Shown in pieces: positions 1 through 6,770 of a stretch of DNA of 19,121 nt (position 1 is its first letter; each line of letters begins with the position of its first letter). A model generated the notes under the pieces. It was not told the DNA's origin. It saw nothing but the letters and a program-made list of their open reading frames with translations, and searched no databases. The stretch lies in NCBI GenBank assembly GCA_031258035.1, contig JAIRNL010000072.1, positions 1-19,121 of the forward strand. Direction: 5' to 3'. The stretch comes from Azoarcus sp. (lineage in GTDB: Bacteria > Pseudomonadota > Gammaproteobacteria > Burkholderiales > Rhodocyclaceae). Both the position numbers and the translations under genes were made by a program.

Positions 1-63
1 TCCGGGAAGGCAAAAAGCAAACCCGGCAATCCAAAAAGCGCGTCCGGGAACGCAAAAAAGGAA
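1..63. repeat. 21-nt tandem repeat, three imperfect copies
   Basis: Three consecutive 21-nt units are at 1-21, 22-42 and 43-63. They share the pattern YCCGGNAANNCAAAAARNN, with a purine run in the middle of each unit. Because 21 is a multiple of three, the repeat gives a heptapeptide repeat in any open frame. In frame 1 this is a Ser/Pro-Gly-Lys/Asn pattern rich in Lys, Ser and Ala; in frame 3 it is Arg/Lys-rich. It may continue to the left of the window. Confidence 0.6.
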
Positions 64-423
64 AACGAGAATAAAGCGAGCGCCAAACCCGACGCCCGTC
101 AAGGCAGCGTCGTTCTTCAGCGCCCGATCCTCGCTCCCGACTTCGCCCGGAAACTCGCCGAATCACGGCAACCGCCCCCCGCCTGGCCCTTTGCGCAATT
201 CATATCCCTTCCGCACAATTGCCCCACCCTCAAACCCGGTCATATTTCACACACGCATACCCCCTTGAAGGAGTTGGCGTACTCGTTCAAACGGCTTGGG
301 CAAGCCTTTGTGATGCGGTGTTGCCTGGGGGCGGGCGGCAAGGGCGGGGCGGGTGGCGGCTCACCCGTTCACCGTCGCAAAGCCGACGGGGCCGCCGCCG
401 AATTCCCGCATGGCGTCGAGTAG
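1..423 (+). CDS. possible C-terminal part of an unknown protein, cut by the left edge
   Basis: Frame 1 is open from the left edge to TAG at 421-423 (140 codons) with no start inside the window. It begins with three Lys/Ser/Ala-rich heptapeptide repeats and continues with RPILAPDFARKLAES and a proline-rich stretch. I do not recognise the family. In 75-190, G+C is high at codon positions 1 and 3 and lower at position 2, as expected of coding DNA. After about 190 the sequence looks intergenic and the frame runs 63 nt into the opposite-strand soxG end, so the last part may not be real. An alternative is frame 3, which ends at TAA 72-74 after a very basic tail. Basic repeat tails occur in RNA- or DNA-binding proteins, but no function can be assigned. 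Confidence 0.3.
   Translation, partial: SGKAKSKPGNPKSASGNAKKENENKASAKPDARQGSVVLQRPILAPDFARKLAESRQPPPAWPFAQFISLPHNCPTLKPGHISHTHTPLKELAYSFKRLGQAFVMRCCLGAGGKGGAGGGSPVHRRKADGAAAEFPHGVE
293..306 (-). terminator. weak hairpin downstream of the sox operon
   Basis: A perfect 6+2+6 inverted repeat (GGCTTG-GG-CAAGCC) lies 55 nt past the soxG stop. In the leftward direction it is followed only by GTTTGAACG, not by a real U-tract. It is the only candidate terminator seen between soxG and the left edge. Confidence 0.2.
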
Positions 424-1038
424 CGCGTCCCAGAGGTAGGCGGCGCTGGGGCGGTCGAAGAGGAGGTGGAAGGCGTCGGGTTCCGGTTTGCCGTCGCCAG
501 CGACGATGGCATCGAGCCGGGCGACCGAGGTTTGGGCGATGGCGTCTCCGGCAAAGGCGGCGGGGGAGAGGTCGACGCCGCAGAGTTTGGCCATGACGTC
601 GGCGCGGCGCGGGCCGCCGAGCCAGAACCAGGCGTGGCTGTCTTGTCGGGGGAGGAGGTAGAGGCCGTTTTCGCCGGCCTGGGGGAGTTCGCTTTCGAGG
701 GCGCGGACGCGCGCGCCGCGATCCGCGAAGCTGCCCAGGAGGAGGTATTCGGTCCGCGACAGGCGCAGGAGCGTTTCGCCCGAGGGGGCGCGGGCGAGGC
801 GGTTGGGGGCGTCCGGGATGGGGAGGCTTTCCGCGAGGAGGCGCTGGGCCGCGGTCGGGCCGCGCAGGCCGAGGCGCGGGAGGTTGGTGAGGTCGGCAAG
901 GGCGCATTCGCCAAGGTTTTCGGTTTCTTTGTGGCGATCGACGATGAGGGCGTGCCCGAGGTCGAGAAAGGCCGCGTGGGGATGGATGAGCGGCGCGCGT
1001 TCGGGGTGGTTTGCGAGGTTTGCGAGGTTCGCGGTCAT
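361..1038 (-). CDS. soxG: sarcosine oxidase, gamma subunit (SoxG)
   Basis: 225 residues; last gene of purU-soxBDAG. The gamma subunit is a small structural partner in heterotetrameric sarcosine oxidase, related to the folate-binding GcvT/SoxA C-terminal fold, and sits next to the tetrahydrofolate site. Recognised by position and by the conserved run around residues 60-180: LGLRGPTAAQRLLAE early, then LSRTEYLLL, WFWLGGPRRADVMAKLCGVDLSP and VARLDAIV, ending in FDRPSAAYLWDALLDAMREFGG. The ATG at 1036-1038 was chosen because it is 2 nt after the soxA stop, has an AGGA-type site in the soxA end, and matches family length (about 180-210, so slightly long). The same frame stays open far upstream inside soxA, but that is out-of-frame shadow sequence. 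Translation is probably coupled to soxA. Confidence 0.88.
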   Translation of the reverse strand: MTANLANLANHPERAPLIHPHAAFLDLGHALIVDRHKETENLGECALADLTNLPRLGLRGPTAAQRLLAESLPIPDAPNRLARAPSGETLLRLSRTEYLLLGSFADRGARVRALESELPQAGENGLYLLPRQDSHAWFWLGGPRRADVMAKLCGVDLSPAAFAGDAIAQTSVARLDAIVAGDGKPEPDAFHLLFDRPSAAYLWDALLDAMREFGGGPVGFATVNG

Positions 1039-1040
1039 GG

Positions 1041-3989
1041 TCAGAGTTCCTGGCGCTTGTTGTCGGGGTCGTAGAACGGGAGGGCGACGACTTCGGCGAG
1101 TAGCCGCCCGCCGGGGGCGCTTTCGCAGCGGATCGGGAGTTGTGTGCCGATGGCGCTTTGCGAGGGGGCGCACCAGGCGAGGCCGATGATTTTTCCCAGG
1201 GTGCCGGAGTCGCCGCAGGAGGTGATCGCGCCGGTGATGTGGTTGCGTTCGTCGAGGATGAGTTGGCCTTCGAGGGGAACGGGGCCGCCGCGAGGGAGGG
1301 TGAAGCCGACGAGTTTGCGCAGCGGCGGTTGGGCTTCGAGGATCTGGATGGAACGTTTGCCGGTGAAGTAGGGTTTTTTGCGTCCGATGGCCCAGCCCAT
1401 GCCGGCTTCGGCGGGGTGGGTCATGCCGTCGGTGTCCTGGGTGACGATGACGTGGCCTTTTTCGAGGCGCAGCAGGCGTTGGCTTTCGACGCCGAAGGGG
1501 CGGATGCCGAGGGGCGCGCCGGCTTGCATGAGCGCGTCCCAGAGGTGTTCGCCGTAGCGGGCGGGGATGTGGATTTCGTAGCCGAGTTCGCCGACGAAGC
1601 CGACGCGGATGAGGCGCGCCGGGATTTCGGCGACGAGGCCGGCGCGCACGGCGAGGTAGGGAAAGCCTTGCGGCGAGAGGTCGAGGTCGCGGCTCACTTT
1701 GGCGAGGACTTCGCGCGAGCGCGGGCCGGCGAGGTTGACGGCGGCCCAGGCGGCGCTGACGTTGGCGATGTCGACGTCGAGCCGCCATTGGGCGTTCCAT
1801 TTGGTGAGGCTGCGATAGACGCGATCGACGCCGCCCGTGGTGGCGGTGAGGTAGAAGTGGTTCTGGCCCAGGCGGCAGCAGACGCCGTCGTCGATGATGA
1901 CGCCATCTTCGGCGGTCATGAGGGCGTAGCGCGAGCGTCCGATGGGTTGTTTGGCGAATGCGAAGGTGTAGGTGCGTTCCAGGAGTTCGACGGCGTCCGG
2001 GCCGCGGATTTCCAGGCCGCCGAGGGTGGAGACGTCGATGAGGCCGACGCCGGTGCGCACGGCGGCGGCTTCTTCCTGGATGAGGCGTTCGCGCGCGGCG
2101 GGTTTGCCGTAGTAGGCGGGCCGCAGCCAGGCGCCCGCCGGCATGAATTGGGCGCCCGCTTCGAGGTGGCGCCGGTGCATGGCGCTGTGGCGGTAGGGGG
2201 TGAAGGCGCGCCCGGCGATGTGGGCGAGTTTTTCGGGCATGAAGGGGGGGCGGGCGGTGGCGATGCCGGTTTCGGTGAGGGTGCGCCCGGTGGCTTCGGC
2301 AACGAGGCGGGCGGCAGCCAGGGCCGATTGGCGGCCTTGCAGCGGCCCCATGCCGAGGGTGGAAAACCGCTTCACGAGTTGGATGTCGCGGTAGCCGTAG
2401 CGGGTGGCGTTGGTGATGTCGCGGATTTGGAGGTCTTCGTCGTAGTCGATGAATTCTTTGCCTTTGGGGTGGGGAAAGATGGGCCAGGGGGTGTTGACGG
2501 GGGGTTCCGGGGGCGGCGGCGGCGGCGTGGCCGTGTCGGTGTTGCCGCTTTGTAGCGCGGCGGCGGCGCGTTTGCCGGCCGCTTCGCCGTCGGCGAGGGT
2601 GTTCGGGAGCGAGAAGAGGCCGTTTACCGAGCCGGCAAGGGTGAGGGTTTCCGGCAGGCCGGTGAGGGCGAAGCGCGCGCGGGTGTCGTCGTAGTGGAGT
2701 TTGCCGCCGGCCTGGCAGGGGAGTTGCCAGGCGGGCATGTAGCCGGCGGACATGAGGAGGGTGTCGCAGGCGAGGCGTTCGCCCTGGGGGGCGAGTGTGC
2801 CTTTCGGGTGGGGGGGTTCGAGGATGCGGCGCACGTCGATGGCGGCGATCCGCGAGTGCGGGCCGCCGGGGATGGCTTCGTGGATGGCCGCGCCGGGGAT
2901 GACGCGCACGCCTTTTTGGCTGATGGTCTGGCGGATGGGGGCGGCGTGGGGGTCGTTTTCGGGGCGCATGTCGATGACCGCGGCGACGGGGATGCCCGCT
3001 TCGAGGAGGTCGAGCGCGGCGAGGTAGCCGTCGTCGTTGCCGGTGAGGATGGCGGCGCGTTTGCCGGGGGCGACGGCGTGGAGCCGCATGAGGCGCTGCG
3101 CGGCGCTGGTGAGGAGGATGCCCGGGAGGTCGTTGTTGCGGAAGATGACGGGTTGGTCGAAGGCGCCGACGGCGAGGATGCATTGCCTGGCGCGCACTTT
3201 GTAGAGGCGCGCGCCGCTGATGACGGGGAGGAAGTTGTCGGCGAACCAGGCGTTGCAGGTGGCGTTGGCGAGGCAGCGGATGTTGGGGTGGGCCGCGACT
3301 TGTCCGATCAGGGGGCGCGATTTTTCCGCGTCGAGGCCGCTGGCGCCGAAGCGCGCCCAGTTGAGCGAGCCGCCCAGGGTTGTTTCTTGTTCGATGAGGA
3401 GGACTTTCGCGCCGGCTTCCGCCGCGGCGAGCGCCGCGGCGAGCCCCGCGGGGCCGCTGCCGATCACGGCCACGTCGGTGAAGAGGTAGGCTTTGTCGTG
3501 GTAGCGCGGGCGGAAGTCGAGGTCGAGTTGGCCGAGGCCCGCTTTTTTGCGGATGAAGGGTTCCCAGTGTTTCCAGATGCCCCGGGGTTTGAAGAAGGCG
3601 CGGTAGTAGAAGCCGACGGGCATGAGGCGCGAGAAGTGGTTGAGGATCGCGTCGCGGTCGCGGTCGAGCGAGCCGTTGTAGTTCTGGCCGGTGACGAGGA
3701 GGCCGGGGCTGGCGGGGTGGAGGTCAGCCAGGATGTTGGCTTCTTCCGGTAGTTGCACGAGGGTGTTGGCGTCTTGCCCGGCCAGGCTGAGCGGGCCGCG
3801 GGGGCGGTGGTATTTGAATGAGCGCGACAGGAGCCAGTGTCCGTTGGCAAGGAGGGCGCTGGCGATGGTGTCGCCGAGGAGTCCGTCGATTGTCCGGCCT
3901 TCAAAGGAGAAGCGCACGGGTTGGGCGCGGTCGATCAGCTTGCCCCAGGGGGCGGGCAGGCGGGCGGGAGGAAGCGGGGGGGCGTTCAT
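1041..3989 (-). CDS. soxA: sarcosine oxidase, alpha subunit (SoxA)
   Basis: 982 residues, the usual size for the large subunit of the cytoplasmic heterotetrameric enzyme. Known role: binds NAD and the second half of the non-covalent/covalent flavin system and carries the folate site where formaldehyde from sarcosine is captured as 5,10-methylene-tetrahydrofolate. Visible domains: N-terminal 2Fe-2S-like fold (about 20-100) with the family motif SFKYHRPRG; a Rossmann dinucleotide site at 171-205 (VAVIGSGPAGLAAALAAAEAG); a second nucleotide-binding stretch near 310-345; a proline linker at 489-497; a linker domain with GYRDIQLVKRFSTLGMGP; and a C-terminal GcvT-type folate domain (about 600-975) with GFVGELGYEIHIP and RLLRLEKGHVIV. 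Its ATG overlaps the soxD stop by 4 nt (ATGA), implying coupled translation and 1:1 subunits. Confidence 0.96.
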   Translation of the reverse strand: MNAPPLPPARLPAPWGKLIDRAQPVRFSFEGRTIDGLLGDTIASALLANGHWLLSRSFKYHRPRGPLSLAGQDANTLVQLPEEANILADLHPASPGLLVTGQNYNGSLDRDRDAILNHFSRLMPVGFYYRAFFKPRGIWKHWEPFIRKKAGLGQLDLDFRPRYHDKAYLFTDVAVIGSGPAGLAAALAAAEAGAKVLLIEQETTLGGSLNWARFGASGLDAEKSRPLIGQVAAHPNIRCLANATCNAWFADNFLPVISGARLYKVRARQCILAVGAFDQPVIFRNNDLPGILLTSAAQRLMRLHAVAPGKRAAILTGNDDGYLAALDLLEAGIPVAAVIDMRPENDPHAAPIRQTISQKGVRVIPGAAIHEAIPGGPHSRIAAIDVRRILEPPHPKGTLAPQGERLACDTLLMSAGYMPAWQLPCQAGGKLHYDDTRARFALTGLPETLTLAGSVNGLFSLPNTLADGEAAGKRAAAALQSGNTDTATPPPPPPEPPVNTPWPIFPHPKGKEFIDYDEDLQIRDITNATRYGYRDIQLVKRFSTLGMGPLQGRQSALAAARLVAEATGRTLTETGIATARPPFMPEKLAHIAGRAFTPYRHSAMHRRHLEAGAQFMPAGAWLRPAYYGKPAARERLIQEEAAAVRTGVGLIDVSTLGGLEIRGPDAVELLERTYTFAFAKQPIGRSRYALMTAEDGVIIDDGVCCRLGQNHFYLTATTGGVDRVYRSLTKWNAQWRLDVDIANVSAAWAAVNLAGPRSREVLAKVSRDLDLSPQGFPYLAVRAGLVAEIPARLIRVGFVGELGYEIHIPARYGEHLWDALMQAGAPLGIRPFGVESQRLLRLEKGHVIVTQDTDGMTHPAEAGMGWAIGRKKPYFTGKRSIQILEAQPPLRKLVGFTLPRGGPVPLEGQLILDERNHITGAITSCGDSGTLGKIIGLAWCAPSQSAIGTQLPIRCESAPGGRLLAEVVALPFYDPDNKRQEL

Positions 3990-4300
3990 GCCGGGTTCTC
4001 CTGGCTGGGTGTCGTCTGGGGCGGGGCGAAATCAATGCGGGTCTTGAAGATTTCGCCGGGGTCGAGGGTGCGCAGAATGGTGTCGGTCACGGTGTCGCGC
4101 TCGGCGATGAACCAGTAGCTGGAGGCGTTGTGCAGCCACCATTCCCGCACGATGCCGGCGGGGTTCGTTTTGTTGAAGACGTGGTCGGCCCATTCGGCGT
4201 CGGTGCAGGCGAGCGGGTCGGGCATGGGGGTGAGTTCGCCGCCGTAGGTGAATTCGGTGATGTTGCGCGGGCCGTTCAGGGGGCAGGGCATGAGTTTCAT
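3986..4300 (-). CDS. soxD: sarcosine oxidase, delta subunit (SoxD), degenerate zinc site
   Basis: 104 residues. SoxD is the small subunit of heterotetrameric sarcosine oxidase; in the classical enzyme it holds a structural zinc with three Cys and one His (Cys6, Cys9, His59, Cys63 in the Stenotrophomonas enzyme, from memory). Here the family signature is clear: CPLNGPRNITEFTYGGE near the start, DAEWADHVF, NPAGIVREWWLH and WFIAERDTVTDTI. However, only Cys6 and His57 are kept. The second Cys of the CxxC pair is Asn9, and the Cys four residues after the His is Ser61. Zinc binding is therefore doubtful. A good ribosome site (AAGGAA) precedes ATG 4298-4300. An 84-nt gap containing a tandem repeat separates it from soxB, and its stop overlaps the soxA start. 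Confidence 0.93.
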   Translation of the reverse strand: MKLMPCPLNGPRNITEFTYGGELTPMPDPLACTDAEWADHVFNKTNPAGIVREWWLHNASSYWFIAERDTVTDTILRTLDPGEIFKTRIDFAPPQTTPSQENPA

Positions 4301-4320
4301 GGGGGTTTCCTTTCCGGTGT

Positions 4321-4395
4321 CGGTGGCTGGCTTCGGTGGCCGGCGTCAGTGGCTGACGTCAGTGGCCGGCGTCAGTGGCCGGCGTCAGTGGCTGG
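4321..4395. repeat. 13-nt tandem repeat across the soxB stop codon
   Basis: About 5.8 copies of a 13-nt unit (consensus CAGTGGCCGGCGT): 4321-4333, 4334-4346, 4347-4359, 4360-4372, 4373-4385 and a partial copy to 4395. The two copies at 4360-4385 are identical. The last units overlap the final codons and TGA of soxB (4385-4387); the rest fill the gap before soxD. Read leftward, each unit contains TGA, and because 13 is not a multiple of three the array supplies stops in every frame. Confidence 0.85.
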
Positions 4396-5626
4396 CCGCC
4401 GTCGCGCCCATTTCGTTGATCTGGTGGAAGCGCGAGAAGCGATCCAGGCTGAAGGGGCGGATGAGTTCGGGGACTTTGCCGCCGCTGGCGATGAGTTCGG
4501 CCATGGTCAGGCCGCAGATGGGGGTGGCCTTGAAGCCGTAGGTGCCCCAGCCGGCGTCGAGGTAGTAGTTGTCGATGGGCGAGAGGCCCATGATGGGGCT
4601 GTAGTCGGGGGTCATGTCGGTGATGCCCGCCCATTGCCGCATCAGTTTGGCGTTGGCGAGGAAGGGGAACATTTCGAGGGCGTGGGCGAGGAGTCCTTCT
4701 TTCAGGTCGATGGTCGCGCGCGAGCTGTAGAGGGGGTAAGGGTCGGAGCCGCCGCCGATCAGGATTTCGCCGCGCCCGGTCTGCTGGATGTAGCAGTGGA
4801 GCGCGGAGGAGCTGACGAGCGGGGTGAGGAAGGGTTTCACCGGTTGCGTCACCATCGCCTGGAGCGGGTAGGTGTGGATCGGGGCGCGGATGCCGAGTTT
4901 GTTCAGGAGGATGGCGCTTGCGCCGGCGACGGCCTGGACGACGCAGCCGCATTTGATCGTGCCGCGATTGGTCTTGATGGCGGTGACGCGGTTTTTTTCG
5001 ACGAGGAAGTCTTCCGCTTCGGTCAGGGGGTGGAAATCGACGCCGCGCGCGACGGCGCCGCGCGCATAGCCCCAGGCGACGGCGTCGTGGCGGGCTGTCG
5101 CGCCGTCGATGTGCCAGAGGCCCGCCAGTACGGGCTGGTGGGGGGTGTCGAGGTTCAGGCGCGGCACGAGTTCCTTGATTTGCTGGCGGTCGAGCATCTC
5201 GGAGCGCGCGCCGAGGTGGCGGTTGACTTCGGCGCGCTGGCGGAAGGCGCGCACCGCGCCGTCGGTGTGGGCCAGGGTGAGTTGGCCGCGTTCCGAATAC
5301 ATGATGTTGAAGTCGAATTCGTTGGAGAGGCCGCGGAAGAGTTCGACCGAGGCGATGTAGAACTTGACGCTTTCGGGCGTCAGGTAGTTGGAGCGGATGA
5401 CCGCTGTGTTGCGGGCCGTGTTGCCGCCGCCGAGGTAGCCTTTTTCCAGGATGGCGACGTTGGTGATGCCGTGGCGTTTAGCCAGGTAGTAGGCGGTGGC
5501 CACGCCGTGGCCGCCGCCGCCGATGATGACTACGTCGTAGGCGTCCCGCAGCGGCGGCGGCGGGGGGAAGTCCGGCACGATGCGGGGCTCGGACGACAGA
5601 CCGTAACGGAGAAGGGAGAACGGCAT
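4385..5626 (-). CDS. soxB: sarcosine oxidase, beta subunit (SoxB)
   Basis: 413 residues, close to the family's 405-416. This subunit oxidises the N-methyl group of sarcosine and carries the covalent FMN. Sequence evidence: N-terminal dinucleotide-binding motif DVVIIGGGGHGVATAYYLA at 31-49, the family motif GGGNTARNTAVIRSNY (66-81), and ARHDAVAWGYARGA, whose His180 corresponds to the histidine that covalently holds FMN in characterised SoxB. The C-terminal FAD-oxidoreductase motif DMTPDYSPIMG and GWGTYGFKATP are also present. The start ATG (5624-5626) has AGGAG 8 nt upstream. purU lies 45 nt upstream and the pair are probably co-transcribed. The C-terminal codons (..ATAASH) run into the 13-nt tandem repeat, so the tail length may vary between strains. 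Confidence 0.96.
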   Translation of the reverse strand: MPFSLLRYGLSSEPRIVPDFPPPPPLRDAYDVVIIGGGGHGVATAYYLAKRHGITNVAILEKGYLGGGNTARNTAVIRSNYLTPESVKFYIASVELFRGLSNEFDFNIMYSERGQLTLAHTDGAVRAFRQRAEVNRHLGARSEMLDRQQIKELVPRLNLDTPHQPVLAGLWHIDGATARHDAVAWGYARGAVARGVDFHPLTEAEDFLVEKNRVTAIKTNRGTIKCGCVVQAVAGASAILLNKLGIRAPIHTYPLQAMVTQPVKPFLTPLVSSSALHCYIQQTGRGEILIGGGSDPYPLYSSRATIDLKEGLLAHALEMFPFLANAKLMRQWAGITDMTPDYSPIMGLSPIDNYYLDAGWGTYGFKATPICGLTMAELIASGGKVPELIRPFSLDRFSRFHQINEMGATAASH

Positions 5627-5671
5627 GATGATGCTCCTGTCAGTCGATGGGGCGCCGCGCGCGGGCCGCGC

Positions 5672-6559
5672 TCATTTGAAGACCACGGTGCGGGCGTCGT
5701 TGAGAAAGACGCGGTGTTGCAGGTGGTAGCGCACCGCTTTGGAAAGCGCCACGGTTTCGGTGTCGCGCCCGACCGCCACCAGGTCGTCGGGGGAATAGGC
5801 GTGGTCGACGCGCTGTACTTCTTGTTCGATGATCGGGCCTTCGTCGAGGTCGGAGGTCACGTAGTGCGCGGTCGCGCCGATCAGCTTCACGCCGCGTTCG
5901 TAGGCCTGGTGGTAGGGCCTGGCGCCCTTGAAGCCGGGCAGGAAGGAATGGTGGATGTTGATGGCGCGGCCCGAGAGCGCCCCGCACAGGTCGTCGGAGA
6001 GGATCTGCATGTAGCGGGCGAGCACGATGAGTTCCGTGCCGGTCTCTTCGACGATCTTCAGGAGTTCTTTTTCTTGCGCGGCCTTGTTTTCTTTCGTCAC
6101 CGGGAGGTAGACGAAGCGGATGCCCTCGCGCTCGGCCATCGGGCGCAGATCGAGGTGGTTGGAGACGACGGCGGCGATCTCCATGTCCAGTTCGCCCTTG
6201 TGGAAGCGGTAGAGCAGGTCGGAGAGGCAGTGGTCATATTTGCTCACCATGATGAGGACGCGCATCGGACGGCGGGAACTGTACAGGTCCCATTGCATCC
6301 GGAACCGCTCCGCCACGGCGGCGAATTCGCGCCGCAGCGCCGCCTCGTCGCCCGTTCCGGCGGCGAAGTGGAACACCGCGCGCATGAAGAAGCGGCGGCT
6401 TTCCTCGTCGTCGAACTGCGACATCTCGCTGATGTAGTAGCCGCGTTCAGCCAGGAAGGACGTTACCGCCGCGACGATGCCGGTCGTCGCCGGGCAGGTG
6501 ATCTTGACGATGAAGTTTTCCCGTTCATTCGGGGCGGCGGGGTGTTTCGGGTGCGGCAT
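5672..6559 (-). CDS. purU: formyltetrahydrofolate deformylase (PurU)
   Basis: 295 residues (family about 280-295). PurU hydrolyses 10-formyl-tetrahydrofolate to formate and tetrahydrofolate. Visible: an N-terminal ACT-like regulatory domain (about 15-90, VKITCPATTGIVAAVTSFLAERG) and a C-terminal GART-type hydrolase domain (about 98-285). The catalytic triad of this fold is readable as Asn201 and His203 (NIHHSFLPGF) and Asp239 (SDLDEGPII). ATG 6557-6559 is preceded by AAGGAG at about 9 nt. It is the first gene of the leftward sox operon. In this context it would recycle folate loaded by sarcosine oxidase and vent excess one-carbon units as formate. No glyA or folD, frequent neighbours elsewhere, is present in the window. 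Confidence 0.95.
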   Translation of the reverse strand: MPHPKHPAAPNERENFIVKITCPATTGIVAAVTSFLAERGYYISEMSQFDDEESRRFFMRAVFHFAAGTGDEAALRREFAAVAERFRMQWDLYSSRRPMRVLIMVSKYDHCLSDLLYRFHKGELDMEIAAVVSNHLDLRPMAEREGIRFVYLPVTKENKAAQEKELLKIVEETGTELIVLARYMQILSDDLCGALSGRAINIHHSFLPGFKGARPYHQAYERGVKLIGATAHYVTSDLDEGPIIEQEVQRVDHAYSPDDLVAVGRDTETVALSKAVRYHLQHRVFLNDARTVVFK

Positions 6560-6680
6560 GAGAGGGGCTCCTTGTTCGTATGGGGAAAAATATCGCGCTC
6601 ATGAATCTTGATACGAGTATATGTACAGTTTGGACGAACAGTGGTTTGTATATGAAGTTTTTTTGCAAAAAGTTTCGGGG
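6560..6680 (-). promoter_or_regulatory. AT-rich control region upstream of purU-sox
   Basis: This stretch is far richer in A+T than the flanking genes. GTATATG occurs twice in the same orientation, at 6617-6623 and 6648-6654, exactly 31 bp (three helical turns) apart. A small dyad ATAC-GA-GTAT (6611-6620) overlaps the first copy. Such spacing suits a dimeric regulator binding twice on one DNA face. Candidate -10 elements (TATACT at 6616-6621 and TATACA at 6647-6652, leftward) have no convincing -35, so an activator-dependent promoter is possible. Which regulator acts here cannot be told from sequence. Confidence 0.4.
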
Positions 6681-6689
6681 CCGTCAAAA

Positions 6690-6765
6690 TGCGCCGTCCG
6701 GTGGCGCATATCTGGGATGTGTGCGGCAATCGCCTGCCGGCTTCCCGCCGGCGGGCGATTGCCGC
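6690..6765 (-). terminator. double hairpin 3' of amt
   Basis: Just after the amt stop lies a long near-perfect hairpin: arms 6723-6741 and 6747-6765, 19 positions with one mismatch and a 5-nt loop. A second, smaller hairpin (GCGCC/GGCGC, 6691-6707) follows and leads into ATTTT in the leftward direction. The second has the shape of an intrinsic terminator with a short U-run; the first lacks a U-run and may instead protect the mRNA 3' end. Confidence 0.5.
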
Positions 6766-6770
6766 GGGGG

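Noticed and set aside
1140..2555. 471-codon plus-strand frame opposite soxA
   Set aside because: Acidic Gly/Ala-rich antisense shadow with no recognisable domain.
1041..3183. Long upstream extension of the soxG frame inside soxA
   Set aside because: The extension is Arg/Pro/His-rich out-of-frame translation of soxA. Only the last 225 residues, from ATG 1036-1038, are SoxG.
4321..4395. Possible CRISPR array
   Set aside because: The unit is only 13 nt and is repeated head to tail with no spacers.
3818..6604. 928-codon open frame on the plus strand opposite soxA, soxD, soxB and purU
   Set aside because: A GC-rich shadow: it lies antisense to four well-recognised genes, is low-complexity Gly/Ala/Val/Asp/Glu, crosses their boundaries and resembles no family.
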